Positions 41,756-51,367 of a stretch of DNA of 64,000 bases are shown here, one piece after another (position 1 is the stretch's first letter; each line of letters begins with the position of its first letter). The stretch comes from Flavisphingomonas formosensis (lineage in GTDB: Bacteria > Pseudomonadota > Alphaproteobacteria > Sphingomonadales > Sphingomonadaceae): positions 62,001 to 126,000 of the forward strand of contig NZ_WRPK01000002.1 of NCBI RefSeq assembly GCF_009755815.1, given 5' to 3'. The notes under the pieces are model-generated. The model saw only the letters and a program-made list of their open reading frames with translations. It was not told the origin of the DNA and ran no database searches. Position numbers and translations under genes: made by a program.

Positions 41756-42637
41756 ATGGCCGTAACATTTTCACATCGCGGAGTATGCATAAGCGATTTG
41801 GCCGCATCCAAGCGTTTCTATATCGACGCGCTCGATTTCGCCGAGGTGATCGATTACGGCGTCATGGGTGGCGCCCAGATGGAGCAGACCACCGACATTC
41901 CCGACATCCGGCTGCACCCGGTGATGCTGCAGCATCGCGACGGGCCACGGCTCGAGCTGCTGCATTTCGAGGCGCCCCCCGCCTTCGGCTCGCGCGAGCG
42001 GCGCTCGACCCTGCAATATGGCCTGGTCCACCTCTCCTTCTACGTCGACGACATCGACGCCAGCGCCGAGCGGATCCGCGCCGCGGGCGGCCATGTGTTC
42101 GAGGAAACGCGCGCGCATTATCCGGAGGGGCGCACCACCATGCTCTACTGCACCGATCCGGATGGGGTGCGGATCGAGCTGATGCACACCGAGGGCGTGG
42201 CCGGCCGCTTCTCCCATTCGGGCATCTGCGTGGAAGATGTCGACGCCTCCCTCTCCTATTTTCAGGCGCTCGGTTTCGAGCCGGTGGAAAATTACGTGCT
42301 CGACGGCGGCTATGAATGGCTCGCGACGGTCAACGAGGTACCGGGCATCAAGCTGCGCGCGCAGATGGTGCGGGACAAGGACGGCAATGTGATCGAGCTG
42401 CTCAAGGTGTTCGATCCGCCGAGCTTCGGCCCGCGCGAGCGGCGCAAGCTCAATCAATATGGCCTCACCCATCTTGCCTTCTGGGTCGACGATGTCGATG
42501 CGGTGGCCGACATACTCGCCGCGCGCGGCGGCACTTGGGCCGAGCAGACGCGCGTCGTGATGCCGGGCATCGAGCTTTATCACGGCGCGGATCCGGATGG
42601 CGTCCGCATCGAACTGATGCGCCCGATCCAGGGCTGA
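41756..42637 (+). CDS. Two-domain vicinal oxygen chelate (VOC) protein
   Basis: The 293-residue protein is a tandem pair of VOC domains: residues 1-145 (FSHRGVCISDLAASKRFYID to DPDGVRIELMHTEG) and 146-293 (FSHSGICVEDVDASLSYFQA to DPDGVRIELMRPIQG). Metal-ligand His and Glu positions recur in each half (SHRGVCI/SHSGICV; HLSFYVDD/HLAFWVDD; RIELM twice), so it arose by duplication. Such proteins include extradiol dioxygenases, glyoxalases and epimerases; I cannot tell which. AAGGAGCGGG precedes the ATG. Confidence 0.88.
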   Translation: MAVTFSHRGVCISDLAASKRFYIDALDFAEVIDYGVMGGAQMEQTTDIPDIRLHPVMLQHRDGPRLELLHFEAPPAFGSRERRSTLQYGLVHLSFYVDDIDASAERIRAAGGHVFEETRAHYPEGRTTMLYCTDPDGVRIELMHTEGVAGRFSHSGICVEDVDASLSYFQALGFEPVENYVLDGGYEWLATVNEVPGIKLRAQMVRDKDGNVIELLKVFDPPSFGPRERRKLNQYGLTHLAFWVDDVDAVADILAARGGTWAEQTRVVMPGIELYHGADPDGVRIELMRPIQG

Positions 42638-42643
42638 TGCCAA

Positions 42644-42668
42644 GCCCGATGAGCCGCCGTCATCGGGC
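42644..42668. terminator. Bidirectional terminator between VOC and czcA genes
   Basis: GCCCGATGA (42644-42652) and TCATCGGGC (42660-42668) form a perfect 9-bp stem with a 7-base loop. It lies in the 42-base gap between two convergent stop codons. Confidence 0.75.
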
Positions 42669-42679
42669 CATGACCCTTC

Positions 42680-45600
42680 TCAGCGGATCGCCCGTGCCGC
42701 TTCACCGGCCATTTCGGCGCCGCCTCGCCCGAAACGCGCATAGAGGGTCGGCAGCAGGAACAGGGTGAGCAGCGTCGCGGAAACGAGCCCGCCGATCACC
42801 ACCGTCGCCAGCGGCTTCTGTACCTCCGCGCCCGCGCCGGTCGCGACCGCCATCGGCACGAAGCCGAGCGAGGCGACCAGCGCGGTCATCACCACCGGGC
42901 GCAATCGGCCCAATGCGCCGCGATAGGCGGCCTCTGCGCGGCCGATCCCGCCGGCTACGAGCTGCTGGATCGACGTCACCATGACGAGGCCGTTGAGCAC
43001 GGCGATGCCCGAAAGCGCGATGAAGCCCACCGCCGCCGAGATCGAAAAGGGCATGCCGCGCAGAAGCAGCGCCAGCACGCCGCCGACCAGCGCCAGCGGC
43101 ACGCCGGTGAACACGATCGCGGCATCCCGCACGCTTCCCAGCGCGCCATAGAGCAGCAGCAGGATCAGCGCGAAACAGGCCGGCACTACCAGCATCAGCC
43201 GCTGGCTCGCCGCGCGCAGATTCTCGAACTGCCCGCCCCAATCGAGATATTGGCCGGCGGCTAGGCGCACGTCGCGGTCGATCGCCGCCTGTGCGTCGGC
43301 TACCACGCCGGCCACGTCCCGCCCGCGCACGTTCGCCTGCACAACCACGCGGCGCTTGCCATTTTCACGGCTGATCTGGTTGGGGCCTTCGGTAACGGCG
43401 ATGTCCGCGACGCTGGCCAGCGGCACGAAGCCGCCGCCTGGCAGCGGCACCGGCACCTGCCCCAGCGTCTGGAAGTCGGCACGCGCCGCATCGGACAGCC
43501 TGATCGTCACCGCGAAGCGCCGGTCACCCTCGAAGATGATGCCGGCGTCTCGTCCACCGACGGCCGCCGCCACTACATCCTGCACCGTACGCACTGACAG
43601 GCCGAGCCGCGAGAGCATGTCCCTCCGCGGCCGGATGTCGAGGATCGGCAGCCCCTCGGTCTGCTCCACCCGCACGTCCGCCGCCCCTTCAGTGCGACGC
43701 AGGATCGCCGCGATCCGCGCCGCGGTGGCGTTCATCGCCGCGGCATCATCGCCGAACAGCTTCACCGCGATATCGCCGCGCACGCCGGCGATCAGCTCGT
43801 TGAAGCGCATCTGGATGGGCTGGCTGATTTCATAGGACCCACCCGGAATGCCGGCCAGCACCCGCTCCACCTTGCCGACGAGATCGGCCTTGGAAAGGGT
43901 GCGATCAGGCCACTCGCGCCGCGGCTTCATGATCACGAAGCTGTCCGAGGCATTGGGCGGCATCGGATCGGACGCGAGCTCCGCCGTACCCGTCTTCGAA
44001 AAGACCAGCCGCACCTCGGGCAATCGCGCAAGCGCTCGTTCGACCGTGGATTGCATCGCCTGACTCTGATCGATCGAGGTGCCGGGAATACGCAGCACCT
44101 GCACCGCGACGTCTCCCTCATCGAGCTGCGGCAGGAATTCCTGGCCCAGCAGCGCGAAGGCGCCGATCGCGGCGAGCACTGCGCCGATGCCGATGCCGAT
44201 CGTCGCCGCCGGCTGGCCCATCGCCCGGCCGAGACCCGGTTCGTAGCGCTGCATCAGCCACGTCATGATCCGGCCCGGCTTTTCCTTCACCGAACCGGAA
44301 AGCCAGACGGCGAGCAGCGCAGGCACGAAGCTCAGCGAGAGCAGGAAGGCCGAGGCAAGCGCGATGATCACGGTCAGCGCCATCGGCGTGAACGTCTTGC
44401 CTTCCACCCCGCTCAGGGTCAGCAGCGGCACATAGACGAGAATGATGATCGCCTGCCCGAATACGGAGGGGCGGATCATCTCCCGCGCCGCATCGGCGAC
44501 CGTCGCGCGCCTCTCTTCGGGCGCGAGCGGGCGACCAAGCCCGTGCTGGCGCTCGCCGATCCGGCGCAGCGCATTTTCGACGATGATCACCGCCCCGTCC
44601 ACGATCAGCCCGAAATCGAGCGCGCCGAGGCTCATGAGGTTGGCCGAGACGCCGCCGCGCAGCATGCCGAAGCTGGTCATCAGCATGGTGACCGGAATGA
44701 CCAGCGCCGCAATCAGCGCGGCCCGGACATTGCCCAGCAGCACGAACAGCACGACGACGACCAGCAACGCGCCTTCGGCGAGATTCTTGGCCACCGTCCG
44801 GATCGTTGCATTCACCAGGGCGGTGCGATCGAGCACCGGCTGCACGACGACATCCGTCGGCAGCGACGCATTGATCGCGGCCAGCCGCCCGGCCACCGCC
44901 GAGGCGACGGCACGGCTGTTCTCTCCTATCCGCATGATGGCCGTGCCGACGACCACCTCGCGCCCGTTTTCGGACGCCGATCCCTGGCGGATCGCCTGGC
45001 CGATCCGCACCGTGGCGACCTGGTCGAGCCGGATCGGCACGCCCTCGCGCGTGGCGATCACCGTGCCGGCCAGCTCGCCGATCGAACGGATCCGCGCATC
45101 GGACCGCACGGCCAGCCCTTCGCCGCCGCGATCGACCACGCCAGCGCCGAGGCCGAGATTATTATCCTCGAGCGCACGGGCCAGATCGGCCAGGCTCATG
45201 CCGAGCGCCGCCAGCCGCTGCACGTCGGGGATCACCTGATATTGCTTCACATGGCCGCCGATCGAATCGACGCCGGCCAGCCCGTCGACCGGCTTGAGCA
45301 GCGGCGCGACGATCCAGTCCTGCACCGTGCGCAGATAGGTGGCCTTGTCCGCCTCGCCGGTCAGCCGATCGCCCTCTGGCGTGATGTAGCTGCCGTCCGG
45401 CTGGATGCCGGGCTCGCCCGGCCTGTGCCGGTCGTCCGGGCGATGCTGATAATGGACGGTCCACATAGTGACTTCGCCGAGGCCGGTCGCGATCGGCCCC
45501 ATTTCGGGCGTGACACCGTCGGGCAGGCTCTCCTCCGCCACGCGCAGCCGCTCCGCGACCTGCTGGCGCGCGAAATAAATGCCGGTGGAATCGGTGAAGA

Positions 45601-45886
45601 CGGCAGTGATCTGGGCAAAGCCGTTGCGGCTCAGCGAGCGACTGTGCTCCAGGCCCGGAATGCCGGCAAGTGCGGTCTCGATCGGAAAGGCGATCTGTTT
45701 TTCGACCAGTTCCGGCGACAATGCCGGCGCGCGGACGTTGATCTGCACCTGGTTGTTGGTGATGTCCGGCACGGCATCGATCGGCAGTCGGCCGATGGCC
45801 CAGCTGCCGACGATCGCGGCAAGGAACGTCGCGAGCAGCACCAGCCAGCGCCGCTCGACGGAAAAGGAGACGATGCGGTCCAGCAT
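42680..45886 (-). CDS. czcA: Heavy-metal efflux RND pump, CzcA type
   Basis: The 1068-residue inner-membrane RND protein drives metal ions out by proton exchange. It starts MLDRIVSFSVERRWLVLL. Two periplasmic lobes and twelve helices are visible. The helix-4 proton-relay motif ALDFGLIVDGAVIIVENAL (DFGxxxDGAxxxxEN) marks the HME1 group that exports Zn, Co or Cd rather than Cu/Ag. TNNQVQINVRAPALSPELVE near residue 43 is also diagnostic. It ends the operon His-rich protein, czcC, czcB, czcA; the czcB stop is 3 bases upstream of its start. Confidence 0.95.
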   Translation of the reverse strand: MLDRIVSFSVERRWLVLLATFLAAIVGSWAIGRLPIDAVPDITNNQVQINVRAPALSPELVEKQIAFPIETALAGIPGLEHSRSLSRNGFAQITAVFTDSTGIYFARQQVAERLRVAEESLPDGVTPEMGPIATGLGEVTMWTVHYQHRPDDRHRPGEPGIQPDGSYITPEGDRLTGEADKATYLRTVQDWIVAPLLKPVDGLAGVDSIGGHVKQYQVIPDVQRLAALGMSLADLARALEDNNLGLGAGVVDRGGEGLAVRSDARIRSIGELAGTVIATREGVPIRLDQVATVRIGQAIRQGSASENGREVVVGTAIMRIGENSRAVASAVAGRLAAINASLPTDVVVQPVLDRTALVNATIRTVAKNLAEGALLVVVVLFVLLGNVRAALIAALVIPVTMLMTSFGMLRGGVSANLMSLGALDFGLIVDGAVIIVENALRRIGERQHGLGRPLAPEERRATVADAAREMIRPSVFGQAIIILVYVPLLTLSGVEGKTFTPMALTVIIALASAFLLSLSFVPALLAVWLSGSVKEKPGRIMTWLMQRYEPGLGRAMGQPAATIGIGIGAVLAAIGAFALLGQEFLPQLDEGDVAVQVLRIPGTSIDQSQAMQSTVERALARLPEVRLVFSKTGTAELASDPMPPNASDSFVIMKPRREWPDRTLSKADLVGKVERVLAGIPGGSYEISQPIQMRFNELIAGVRGDIAVKLFGDDAAAMNATAARIAAILRRTEGAADVRVEQTEGLPILDIRPRRDMLSRLGLSVRTVQDVVAAAVGGRDAGIIFEGDRRFAVTIRLSDAARADFQTLGQVPVPLPGGGFVPLASVADIAVTEGPNQISRENGKRRVVVQANVRGRDVAGVVADAQAAIDRDVRLAAGQYLDWGGQFENLRAASQRLMLVVPACFALILLLLYGALGSVRDAAIVFTGVPLALVGGVLALLLRGMPFSISAAVGFIALSGIAVLNGLVMVTSIQQLVAGGIGRAEAAYRGALGRLRPVVMTALVASLGFVPMAVATGAGAEVQKPLATVVIGGLVSATLLTLFLLPTLYARFGRGGAEMAGEAARAIR

Positions 45887-45889
45887 GGC

Positions 45890-47044
45890 TCAATGCTCCC
45901 CATGTCCGGCTTCGCCCTTGCCGAGTTCCGCCTTGAGGATGAAGCTGCCCGCCGCGGCGATGCGCTCGCTTCCGTCGAGGCCGGACGTTACGGTCACGCC
46001 ATCGCCGCCCGGCTGGCCGAGCGTCACCGGCACCGCACGAAACCCCTCGCCCGTCCGCACGAACAAGGTAGGTCGTCCGGCGACGGTCTGAACCGCGTCG
46101 TCCGGCACGGTGAACATGCTCCCCGCCGCTTGACCCGGAGTGGACGGAAGGCGGATCGCTGCGGTCACGGGTTCGCCGACCCGCCACTGGCCGTCACGAT
46201 TGTCGACGATCGCGATCGCCGATACCAGCCGGGTCGCGGCATCGAGCACGGGCGACACGAAGCCGATGCGCGCCGCCGCCCGGCGCTCTCCGGCGGAGAT
46301 GTCGACAGCCATGCCAGGCCTCACCCTGCCGGCATCGTCCGGGCCGAGGGCGAGTCGCACCGATACGTGCGCGAGATCGGCGATGCGGAACAACTCGGCA
46401 TCGGCTGCCACCATCTGCCCCAGCACCGCGCTGCGCGCGATCACCCGGCCCGCGATGGGCGCGCGTATCTCCAGCCGGTTGAGCGCAACGCCACCGCCGC
46501 CCGCGGCGGAAAGCTGCTGCCGGGCGAGGTGCAGCGCGATATCCGCTTCGGCCGCCGCGGTTCGCGCCGCGATCAGATCCTGCTCGGGCGATACGCGCTC
46601 GGCAAACAGCCGCTGCTCGCGGCGCAGCGTGGCCTGCGCGAGCGCCCTTCGTGCCTCCGCGGCGGCGACCTCCGCCTTCAGTGTCGCCGCCTCGCGGCTT
46701 TCGATGATCGCCAGCGTCTCGCCGCGCGCCACCGGCTGGCCGAGATTGCGGGTCAGCGCCACGACACGCCCGCCGATCGCGGCGGAGACGAGACGGATAG
46801 CGTCCGGATCGCTCTCGATCGTCCCCGGCAGGACGAGTGCGCCGCTGCCCGCCGGTATCGGACGCTCCAGCGTGATGCCGGCCGCCGCGATCTGCTGCGG
46901 GGTGAGCCGGAGGAGCCCGTCCTCACCCGTGTGCCCGGCCGCATCGGAAGCCTCCGCTTCGCTTGCCGCCTCCTTCGCGGTGCAGCCCGCCGCCAGCCCG
47001 GCCAGCAACAGGAGCGGCATCGCCGCCCGGATCAGAATCGTCAT
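45890..47044 (-). CDS. czcB: RND efflux periplasmic adaptor lipoprotein, CzcB type
   Basis: The 384-residue membrane-fusion protein links CzcA to the outer-membrane channel. It has a lipobox LAGLAAGC near residue 20, a Glu/His-bearing linker (AAGHTGEDG), a lipoyl/barrel-sandwich domain split by an alpha-hairpin (EAATLKAEVAAAEARRALAQ...), then APIAGRVIARSAVLGQMV. The tail GEAGHGEH may bind metal. ATG 47044 has AGGGAG 7 bases upstream and is preferred; ATG 47050, overlapping the czcC stop as ATGA, adds two residues. Confidence 0.93.
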   Translation of the reverse strand: MTILIRAAMPLLLLAGLAAGCTAKEAASEAEASDAAGHTGEDGLLRLTPQQIAAAGITLERPIPAGSGALVLPGTIESDPDAIRLVSAAIGGRVVALTRNLGQPVARGETLAIIESREAATLKAEVAAAEARRALAQATLRREQRLFAERVSPEQDLIAARTAAAEADIALHLARQQLSAAGGGGVALNRLEIRAPIAGRVIARSAVLGQMVAADAELFRIADLAHVSVRLALGPDDAGRVRPGMAVDISAGERRAAARIGFVSPVLDAATRLVSAIAIVDNRDGQWRVGEPVTAAIRLPSTPGQAAGSMFTVPDDAVQTVAGRPTLFVRTGEGFRAVPVTLGQPGGDGVTVTSGLDGSERIAAAGSFILKAELGKGEAGHGEH

Positions 47045-47046
47045 GG

Positions 47047-48309
47047 TCATTCTCCCTGGGCGGCCGGCGCGCGGGCGGTGAGCCGCTCCAGCTGCGCCTC
47101 GGCAATGTGGTAGGCGAGCAGCGCGTCGATCGCGGAAAGCCGCGTGTCCGCCAGCATCCGCTCGGCATCGAGCAGGTCGAGTTGGCCGAACTTGCCCTCG
47201 CGATAGCCGATGCGGGCAATCCGGGCGGCTTCCTCCGCCGCGGCCAGCGCCGGGCCGTTCGACGAGGCTGCCAGCGTCGCCGCATTCGCAGCCTCGGCCT
47301 GTGCCCGCGCGATCGCCTGATCGGCTTCGATTTCGCGCGCCCTCCGCTCGGCATCGGCGCGCTGACGCTCGGCACTCGCCTGCGCCAACGCGGCCTCTCC
47401 ACCGTTGAACAGCGGCAGCGGAACCGACAGGCTGAACACCGCGGCCATGTCGTTGGTCGCCGCAAGACGCCGGGCGCCGGCACTCACCGTCAGGTCCGGC
47501 ACGCGCTGCGACCGGGCAAGCCGCACGCCGGCATCGGCAGTGGCGAGATCGGCTTCCGCGGCGGCCAGCGCCAGGGTTCCGGCGCTGGCGATGGGCCGGA
47601 TCGGCCCATAGGAGGGGGCAACCCGCGCGAACCATGCCGCATCCAGCGTGCCGCCGAGCGGCCGGCCGATCGCCCGCTCCAATTCGAAACGCGCAACCTC
47701 GGCGAGGCGTGCCGCCCGGTCGATCGCGGCATCGGCGTTGATGCGCATCACCCCGGCGCGCTGAACCTCGATCGGCGAGGCACGGCCGGCGCGCACGCGG
47801 CTCTCCGCTGCGCGCGACGCCTCCGCCGCAATCCGCCCTTGTTCCCGCGCCGTCGCTAGCCGGCGCTCTGCTGCGATCACGCCGGCATAAGCCCCGGTGA
47901 CGCGAAAGCGCATGTCCGCCAGCACGATCGCGGCCTGGATCTTGGCGCGGCGGGCGCGGGCATCGGCCACGGCGATCCGTGCGCCGCGCTTGCCGCCAAG
48001 TTCGATCGGCATGGCCAGCGAAGTCGTCGCCTCGACGCTCGAAAGACCGCGATAGACGCCCGTACCGGCGATATTTTCAGCCTCGACGGAGAGGCTCGGA
48101 TTCGGCCGCAGCCCAGCGGCCTTCCGCGCGGCCTGCGCGCCGCCGAGATCGAACCCGGCAGCTTCGATCGCGGGCGACGCACGTCCGGCGAGAGCCAGCG
48201 CTTCCTCCAGCGACAAGGTTCCGCCCGCCCTCGCCTGCGGCACGGTTTGCGCCTGCGCGAAGCCCGCGCAGGACGCCGCGGCCAGCAGGGCCGCGTAGAT
48301 GCGATGCAT
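47047..48309 (-). CDS. czcC: TolC-like outer-membrane channel, CzcC type
   Basis: The 420-residue outer-membrane efflux protein has a signal peptide (MHRIYAALLAAASCAGFAQA), then two OEP repeats. LSLEEALALAGRASPAIEAA begins the first, with NPSLSVEAENIAGTG after it; VPLPLFNGGEAALAQASAER marks the second. Long Ala/Arg-rich helices form the periplasmic tunnel. Its stop overlaps the upstream alternative start of czcB. It is the second gene of the metal-efflux operon. Confidence 0.92.
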   Translation of the reverse strand: MHRIYAALLAAASCAGFAQAQTVPQARAGGTLSLEEALALAGRASPAIEAAGFDLGGAQAARKAAGLRPNPSLSVEAENIAGTGVYRGLSSVEATTSLAMPIELGGKRGARIAVADARARRAKIQAAIVLADMRFRVTGAYAGVIAAERRLATAREQGRIAAEASRAAESRVRAGRASPIEVQRAGVMRINADAAIDRAARLAEVARFELERAIGRPLGGTLDAAWFARVAPSYGPIRPIASAGTLALAAAEADLATADAGVRLARSQRVPDLTVSAGARRLAATNDMAAVFSLSVPLPLFNGGEAALAQASAERQRADAERRAREIEADQAIARAQAEAANAATLAASSNGPALAAAEEAARIARIGYREGKFGQLDLLDAERMLADTRLSAIDALLAYHIAEAQLERLTARAPAAQGE

Positions 48310-48367
48310 GATTTTCGTCTCCCGACAGCAGTATCGGCCGGCGCAGGTGCCGGCGGCGATGCGGCCG

Positions 48368-48697
48368 TCAGGCGGCGGGCGGCCTCAGTGCGGGATCGGC
48401 GGTCGATTGCGGCAGCGTCGCGACGATGCCGCGGCCATGCCGCGCGGGTGCACCGCGCCGCATCGGCACGCCGAGGGCAACGATGTCGGCCAGTTCGTGG
48501 CCGTGGCAGCTCGAATGGTGGTGCGGCACGCCTTTGTCCACATCGCCGGACACCTCGTCGGCGTCGCCCGGACTATGCTGCCAGGCGAGCACGTCGGTGT
48601 CCGCCAGCGGCAGCGCTTCGGCGGCATGCGCGATCCCGCCCGCCAGGAGCGAAAAAACCAGCAGCAGCCAGAGCATCAGGGACCGCATTCGCGACAT
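48368..48697 (-). CDS. Small exported His-rich protein
   Basis: The 109-residue protein has a signal peptide (MSRMRSLMLWLLLVFSLLAG, cut near AHA). The mature part carries PHHHSSCHGHE, a cluster of five histidines and one cysteine within ten residues suited to binding a transition metal, preceded by acidic residues. It lies 58 bases ahead of czcC on the same strand, the place where small periplasmic metal-binding proteins are found in czc operons. A start at Met4 (48688) is possible. No named family is recognised. Confidence 0.75.
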   Translation of the reverse strand: MSRMRSLMLWLLLVFSLLAGGIAHAAEALPLADTDVLAWQHSPGDADEVSGDVDKGVPHHHSSCHGHELADIVALGVPMRRGAPARHGRGIVATLPQSTADPALRPPAA

Positions 48698-48827
48698 GCC
48701 AGTCGCATCTAGCAGCCTGCGCTATAAAAGGACAGGGCGTGGAGCGACACACCCCTTTCGCCGCAGCGCACAAACGTTTCGACAAAAGAACGGAACGCAT
48801 CGCCGCCTCATCCATTTTCTCCCCGAC

Positions 48828-49583
48828 ATGGATCCTGTTGCGACGGCCCTGACCAAGCCGCCGGCGGTGCTCGCCGCCGGCACAAGCCTCTTTCTCGATT
48901 TCGACGGCACGCTCGTCGAAATCGCCGAAAGTCCCGACGCGGTGGCGGTGGATGCGCGCCTGCGCGCGCTGATGATCTGCCTTGCCGAAGCATTTGAAGG
49001 GCGCATGGCGATCGTCACCGGCCGTGCCTCCGCCGACATCAGGGCGCTGTTCGACGGCATCCCGATCGCGATCGCCGGCAGCCACGGCGTCGAACTATGC
49101 TGGTCCGACGGCCGCATCGAGACGCCCGAGCGCATGGCGGTGCTGGATCATGCGCTCGATCGCATGGTTGCGCTGCGCCTTCGATTTCCCGGCCTGCTGA
49201 TCGAGGACAAGCCATTCGGCGTCGCCCTTCACTATCGCCAGGCGCCTGAGGCCGAACCGGAGGCGCGCGCGGTGGCGGAGGAGCTGGCGCAAAGCTGCGG
49301 CCTTGCTCTCCAGCCGGGCAAGATGGTGTTCGAACTGCGCGCTCCCGGCGCCGGCAAGGGTGGGGCGCTGCGCACGTTGCTCGCCGATGCCAGCATGGCA
49401 GGCACCACCCCGATCTTCCTGGGCGACGACGTCACCGACGAATCGGCATTCGCCGCGGCCCGAGAGCTCGGGGGGTTCGGCATATTGATCGGGCCGCCGC
49501 GCCCGACAGCGGCGCTCTACGGTCTGCCGGGCGTCAGCCATGCGCTGGACTGGCTCGAAGATGCCTGCGGGAGAATGGCATGA
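48828..49583 (+). CDS. otsB: Trehalose-6-phosphate phosphatase
   Basis: OtsB removes the phosphate from trehalose-6-phosphate. The 251-residue HAD-type enzyme has LFLDFDGTLVEIAE with nucleophile D24 and D26, the SHGVELCW region, and the metal motif FLGDDVTDESAF near residue 195. ATG 48828 is chosen since the DxDGT motif then starts at the usual place. The stop overlaps the next gene as ATGA. It is the first gene of a three-gene trehalose operon, divergent from the czc operon. Confidence 0.94.
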   Translation: MDPVATALTKPPAVLAAGTSLFLDFDGTLVEIAESPDAVAVDARLRALMICLAEAFEGRMAIVTGRASADIRALFDGIPIAIAGSHGVELCWSDGRIETPERMAVLDHALDRMVALRLRFPGLLIEDKPFGVALHYRQAPEAEPEARAVAEELAQSCGLALQPGKMVFELRAPGAGKGGALRTLLADASMAGTTPIFLGDDVTDESAFAAARELGGFGILIGPPRPTAALYGLPGVSHALDWLEDACGRMA

Positions 49584-51367
49584 CACCCACACTGGATCTC
49601 TGGCCGATCGGCAACTGCCAGGTCAGCGCGCTGGTCGATCGCGCCGGCCGCTTCGTCTGGGCCTGCGTGCCGCGCGTGGACGGCGATCCCATCTTCTCCG
49701 CGCTGCTCAGCGGCGAGATGCCGGCCACCAGGGGACTCTGGGCGATCGATCTGGAGGATTGCGTCTCCACCGAGCAGCATTATCTGCGCAACACACCGAT
49801 CCTCTTCACCCGCCATACCGACAGCGGCGGCAACGCCATCGAGGTGATCGATTTTTGTCCACGGTTCGACCGGCTGGGCCGAACCTACCGGCCCGTCGCC
49901 TTCGTGCGCATCGTGCGGCCGGTCTCGGGCAGTCCGCGCATTCGCATCAGGCTGCAGCCGACGCGGCGCTGGGGAGATGCAGAGATGCACACCACCAGCG
50001 GATCCAATCATATCCGCTACCTGCTAGACGAGACGGTGATGCGCTTGTCCACCAACGCGCCGACCGGCTTGATCGAGGAACAGCGCAGCTTCCGCGTTGA
50101 GCGCGAACTGCATTTCTTCCTGGGCCCGGACGAGAGCTTTTCCGGCAATATCCCCGCCACGATCGGCCAGATGCTGCACGACACCACAGTGGAATGGCAG
50201 AGCTGGGTCCGCGGCCTCGCCACCCCGCTGGAGTGGCAGGATGTCGTGATCCGCTCCGCCATCACGCTGAAGCTGTGCCAGCATGAGGAGACCGGCGCGA
50301 TCGTGGCCGCGCTCACCACCTCCATTCCCGAACATAGCGGCTCGCAGCGCAACTGGGACTATCGCTACTGCTGGATACGCGACGCTTATTACACGGTTCA
50401 GGCGCTGAACCGGCTCGGCGCGCTCGACGTCCTCGAAGCCTATCTGGGTTATCTGCGCAACATCGTGGACGGCGCGCGCGGCGGCCATATCCAGCCGCTT
50501 TACGGCGTGCTTGGCGAAGTGACGCTGGAGGAGCGCTTCGCGCCGGGCCTCGCCGGCTATCGCGGCATGGGGCCGGTAAGGGTAGGCAACCAGGCCTATG
50601 AGCAGGTCCAGCACGATGCCTATGGCCAGATCGTGCTTTCCAACGTGCAGGCCTTTTTCGACCAGCGGCTGTTCCGCATGGCCGGCGTAGAGGATTTCGA
50701 GGCCTTGGAACGGGTCGGCGAACGTGCCTATGCGCTTTATGACAAGCCCGATGCCGGTCTGTGGGAACTGCGTACCCGGCAGGCGGTGCACACCTATTCG
50801 GCCGCGATGTGCTGGGCGGCGTGCGACCGCCTGGCCAATGCCGCGGCCTCGCTCGGCCTCACCGAACGAAGCCAGTTCTGGCAGGCCCGCGCGGACGAGA
50901 TGCGGGCACGGATCGAAGGGGAGGCATGGCGCGAGGAAACACAGCGCCTTTCCGCCACATTCTCGGGCGACGATCTCGACGCCAGCCTCATCCAGCTGCT
51001 CGAGCTGCGCTTCCTCGCGCCTGATGATCCGCGCTTCCGCGGCACGCTGGCAGCGGTGGAAGAAGGCCTGCGCCGCGGATCCTACATGCTTCGCTACGCC
51101 ACCGAGGACGATTTCGGCCTTCCCGAAACCGCGTTCAACTTCTGCACCTTCTGGCTGATCGAAGCTCTCTATTTCACCGGCCGGCATTCCGATGCGCGCC
51201 TGCTATTCGAAGAGATGCTGACCCGCCGGACCGGCGCCGGTCTTCTTTCCGAGGATATCGATCCGGTAAGCGGCGAGCTGTGGGGCAATTATCCGCAAAC
51301 CTATTCGCTGGTGGGGATGATCAACTGCGCGACCCTTCTCAGCAAACCCTGGAGTTCCGTCAGGTGA
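49580..51367 (+). CDS. Glycoside hydrolase family 15 enzyme (trehalase or glucoamylase type)
   Basis: The 595-residue cytosolic GH15 enzyme has no signal peptide. It shows an N-terminal beta domain (LDLWPIGNCQVSALVDRAGR), the catalytic-barrel signature RNWDYRYCWIRDA near residue 256, EERFAPGLAGYRGMGPVRVG near 315, and the C-terminal LLSEDIDPVSGELWGN with the likely catalytic Glu near residue 560. It overlaps otsB (ATGA) and otsA (GTGA). GH15 includes bacterial trehalases, so hydrolysis of trehalose to glucose is likely, but glucoamylase or another alpha-glucosidase is possible. Confidence 0.9.
   Translation: MTPTLDLWPIGNCQVSALVDRAGRFVWACVPRVDGDPIFSALLSGEMPATRGLWAIDLEDCVSTEQHYLRNTPILFTRHTDSGGNAIEVIDFCPRFDRLGRTYRPVAFVRIVRPVSGSPRIRIRLQPTRRWGDAEMHTTSGSNHIRYLLDETVMRLSTNAPTGLIEEQRSFRVERELHFFLGPDESFSGNIPATIGQMLHDTTVEWQSWVRGLATPLEWQDVVIRSAITLKLCQHEETGAIVAALTTSIPEHSGSQRNWDYRYCWIRDAYYTVQALNRLGALDVLEAYLGYLRNIVDGARGGHIQPLYGVLGEVTLEERFAPGLAGYRGMGPVRVGNQAYEQVQHDAYGQIVLSNVQAFFDQRLFRMAGVEDFEALERVGERAYALYDKPDAGLWELRTRQAVHTYSAAMCWAACDRLANAAASLGLTERSQFWQARADEMRARIEGEAWREETQRLSATFSGDDLDASLIQLLELRFLAPDDPRFRGTLAAVEEGLRRGSYMLRYATEDDFGLPETAFNFCTFWLIEALYFTGRHSDARLLFEEMLTRRTGAGLLSEDIDPVSGELWGNYPQTYSLVGMINCATLLSKPWSSVR

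Noticed and set aside
44051-47113. 1020-residue plus-strand open frame
   Set aside because: It is antisense to czcA and czcB, is Arg/His/Asp-rich as expected from reversed GC-rich codons, and has no domain.
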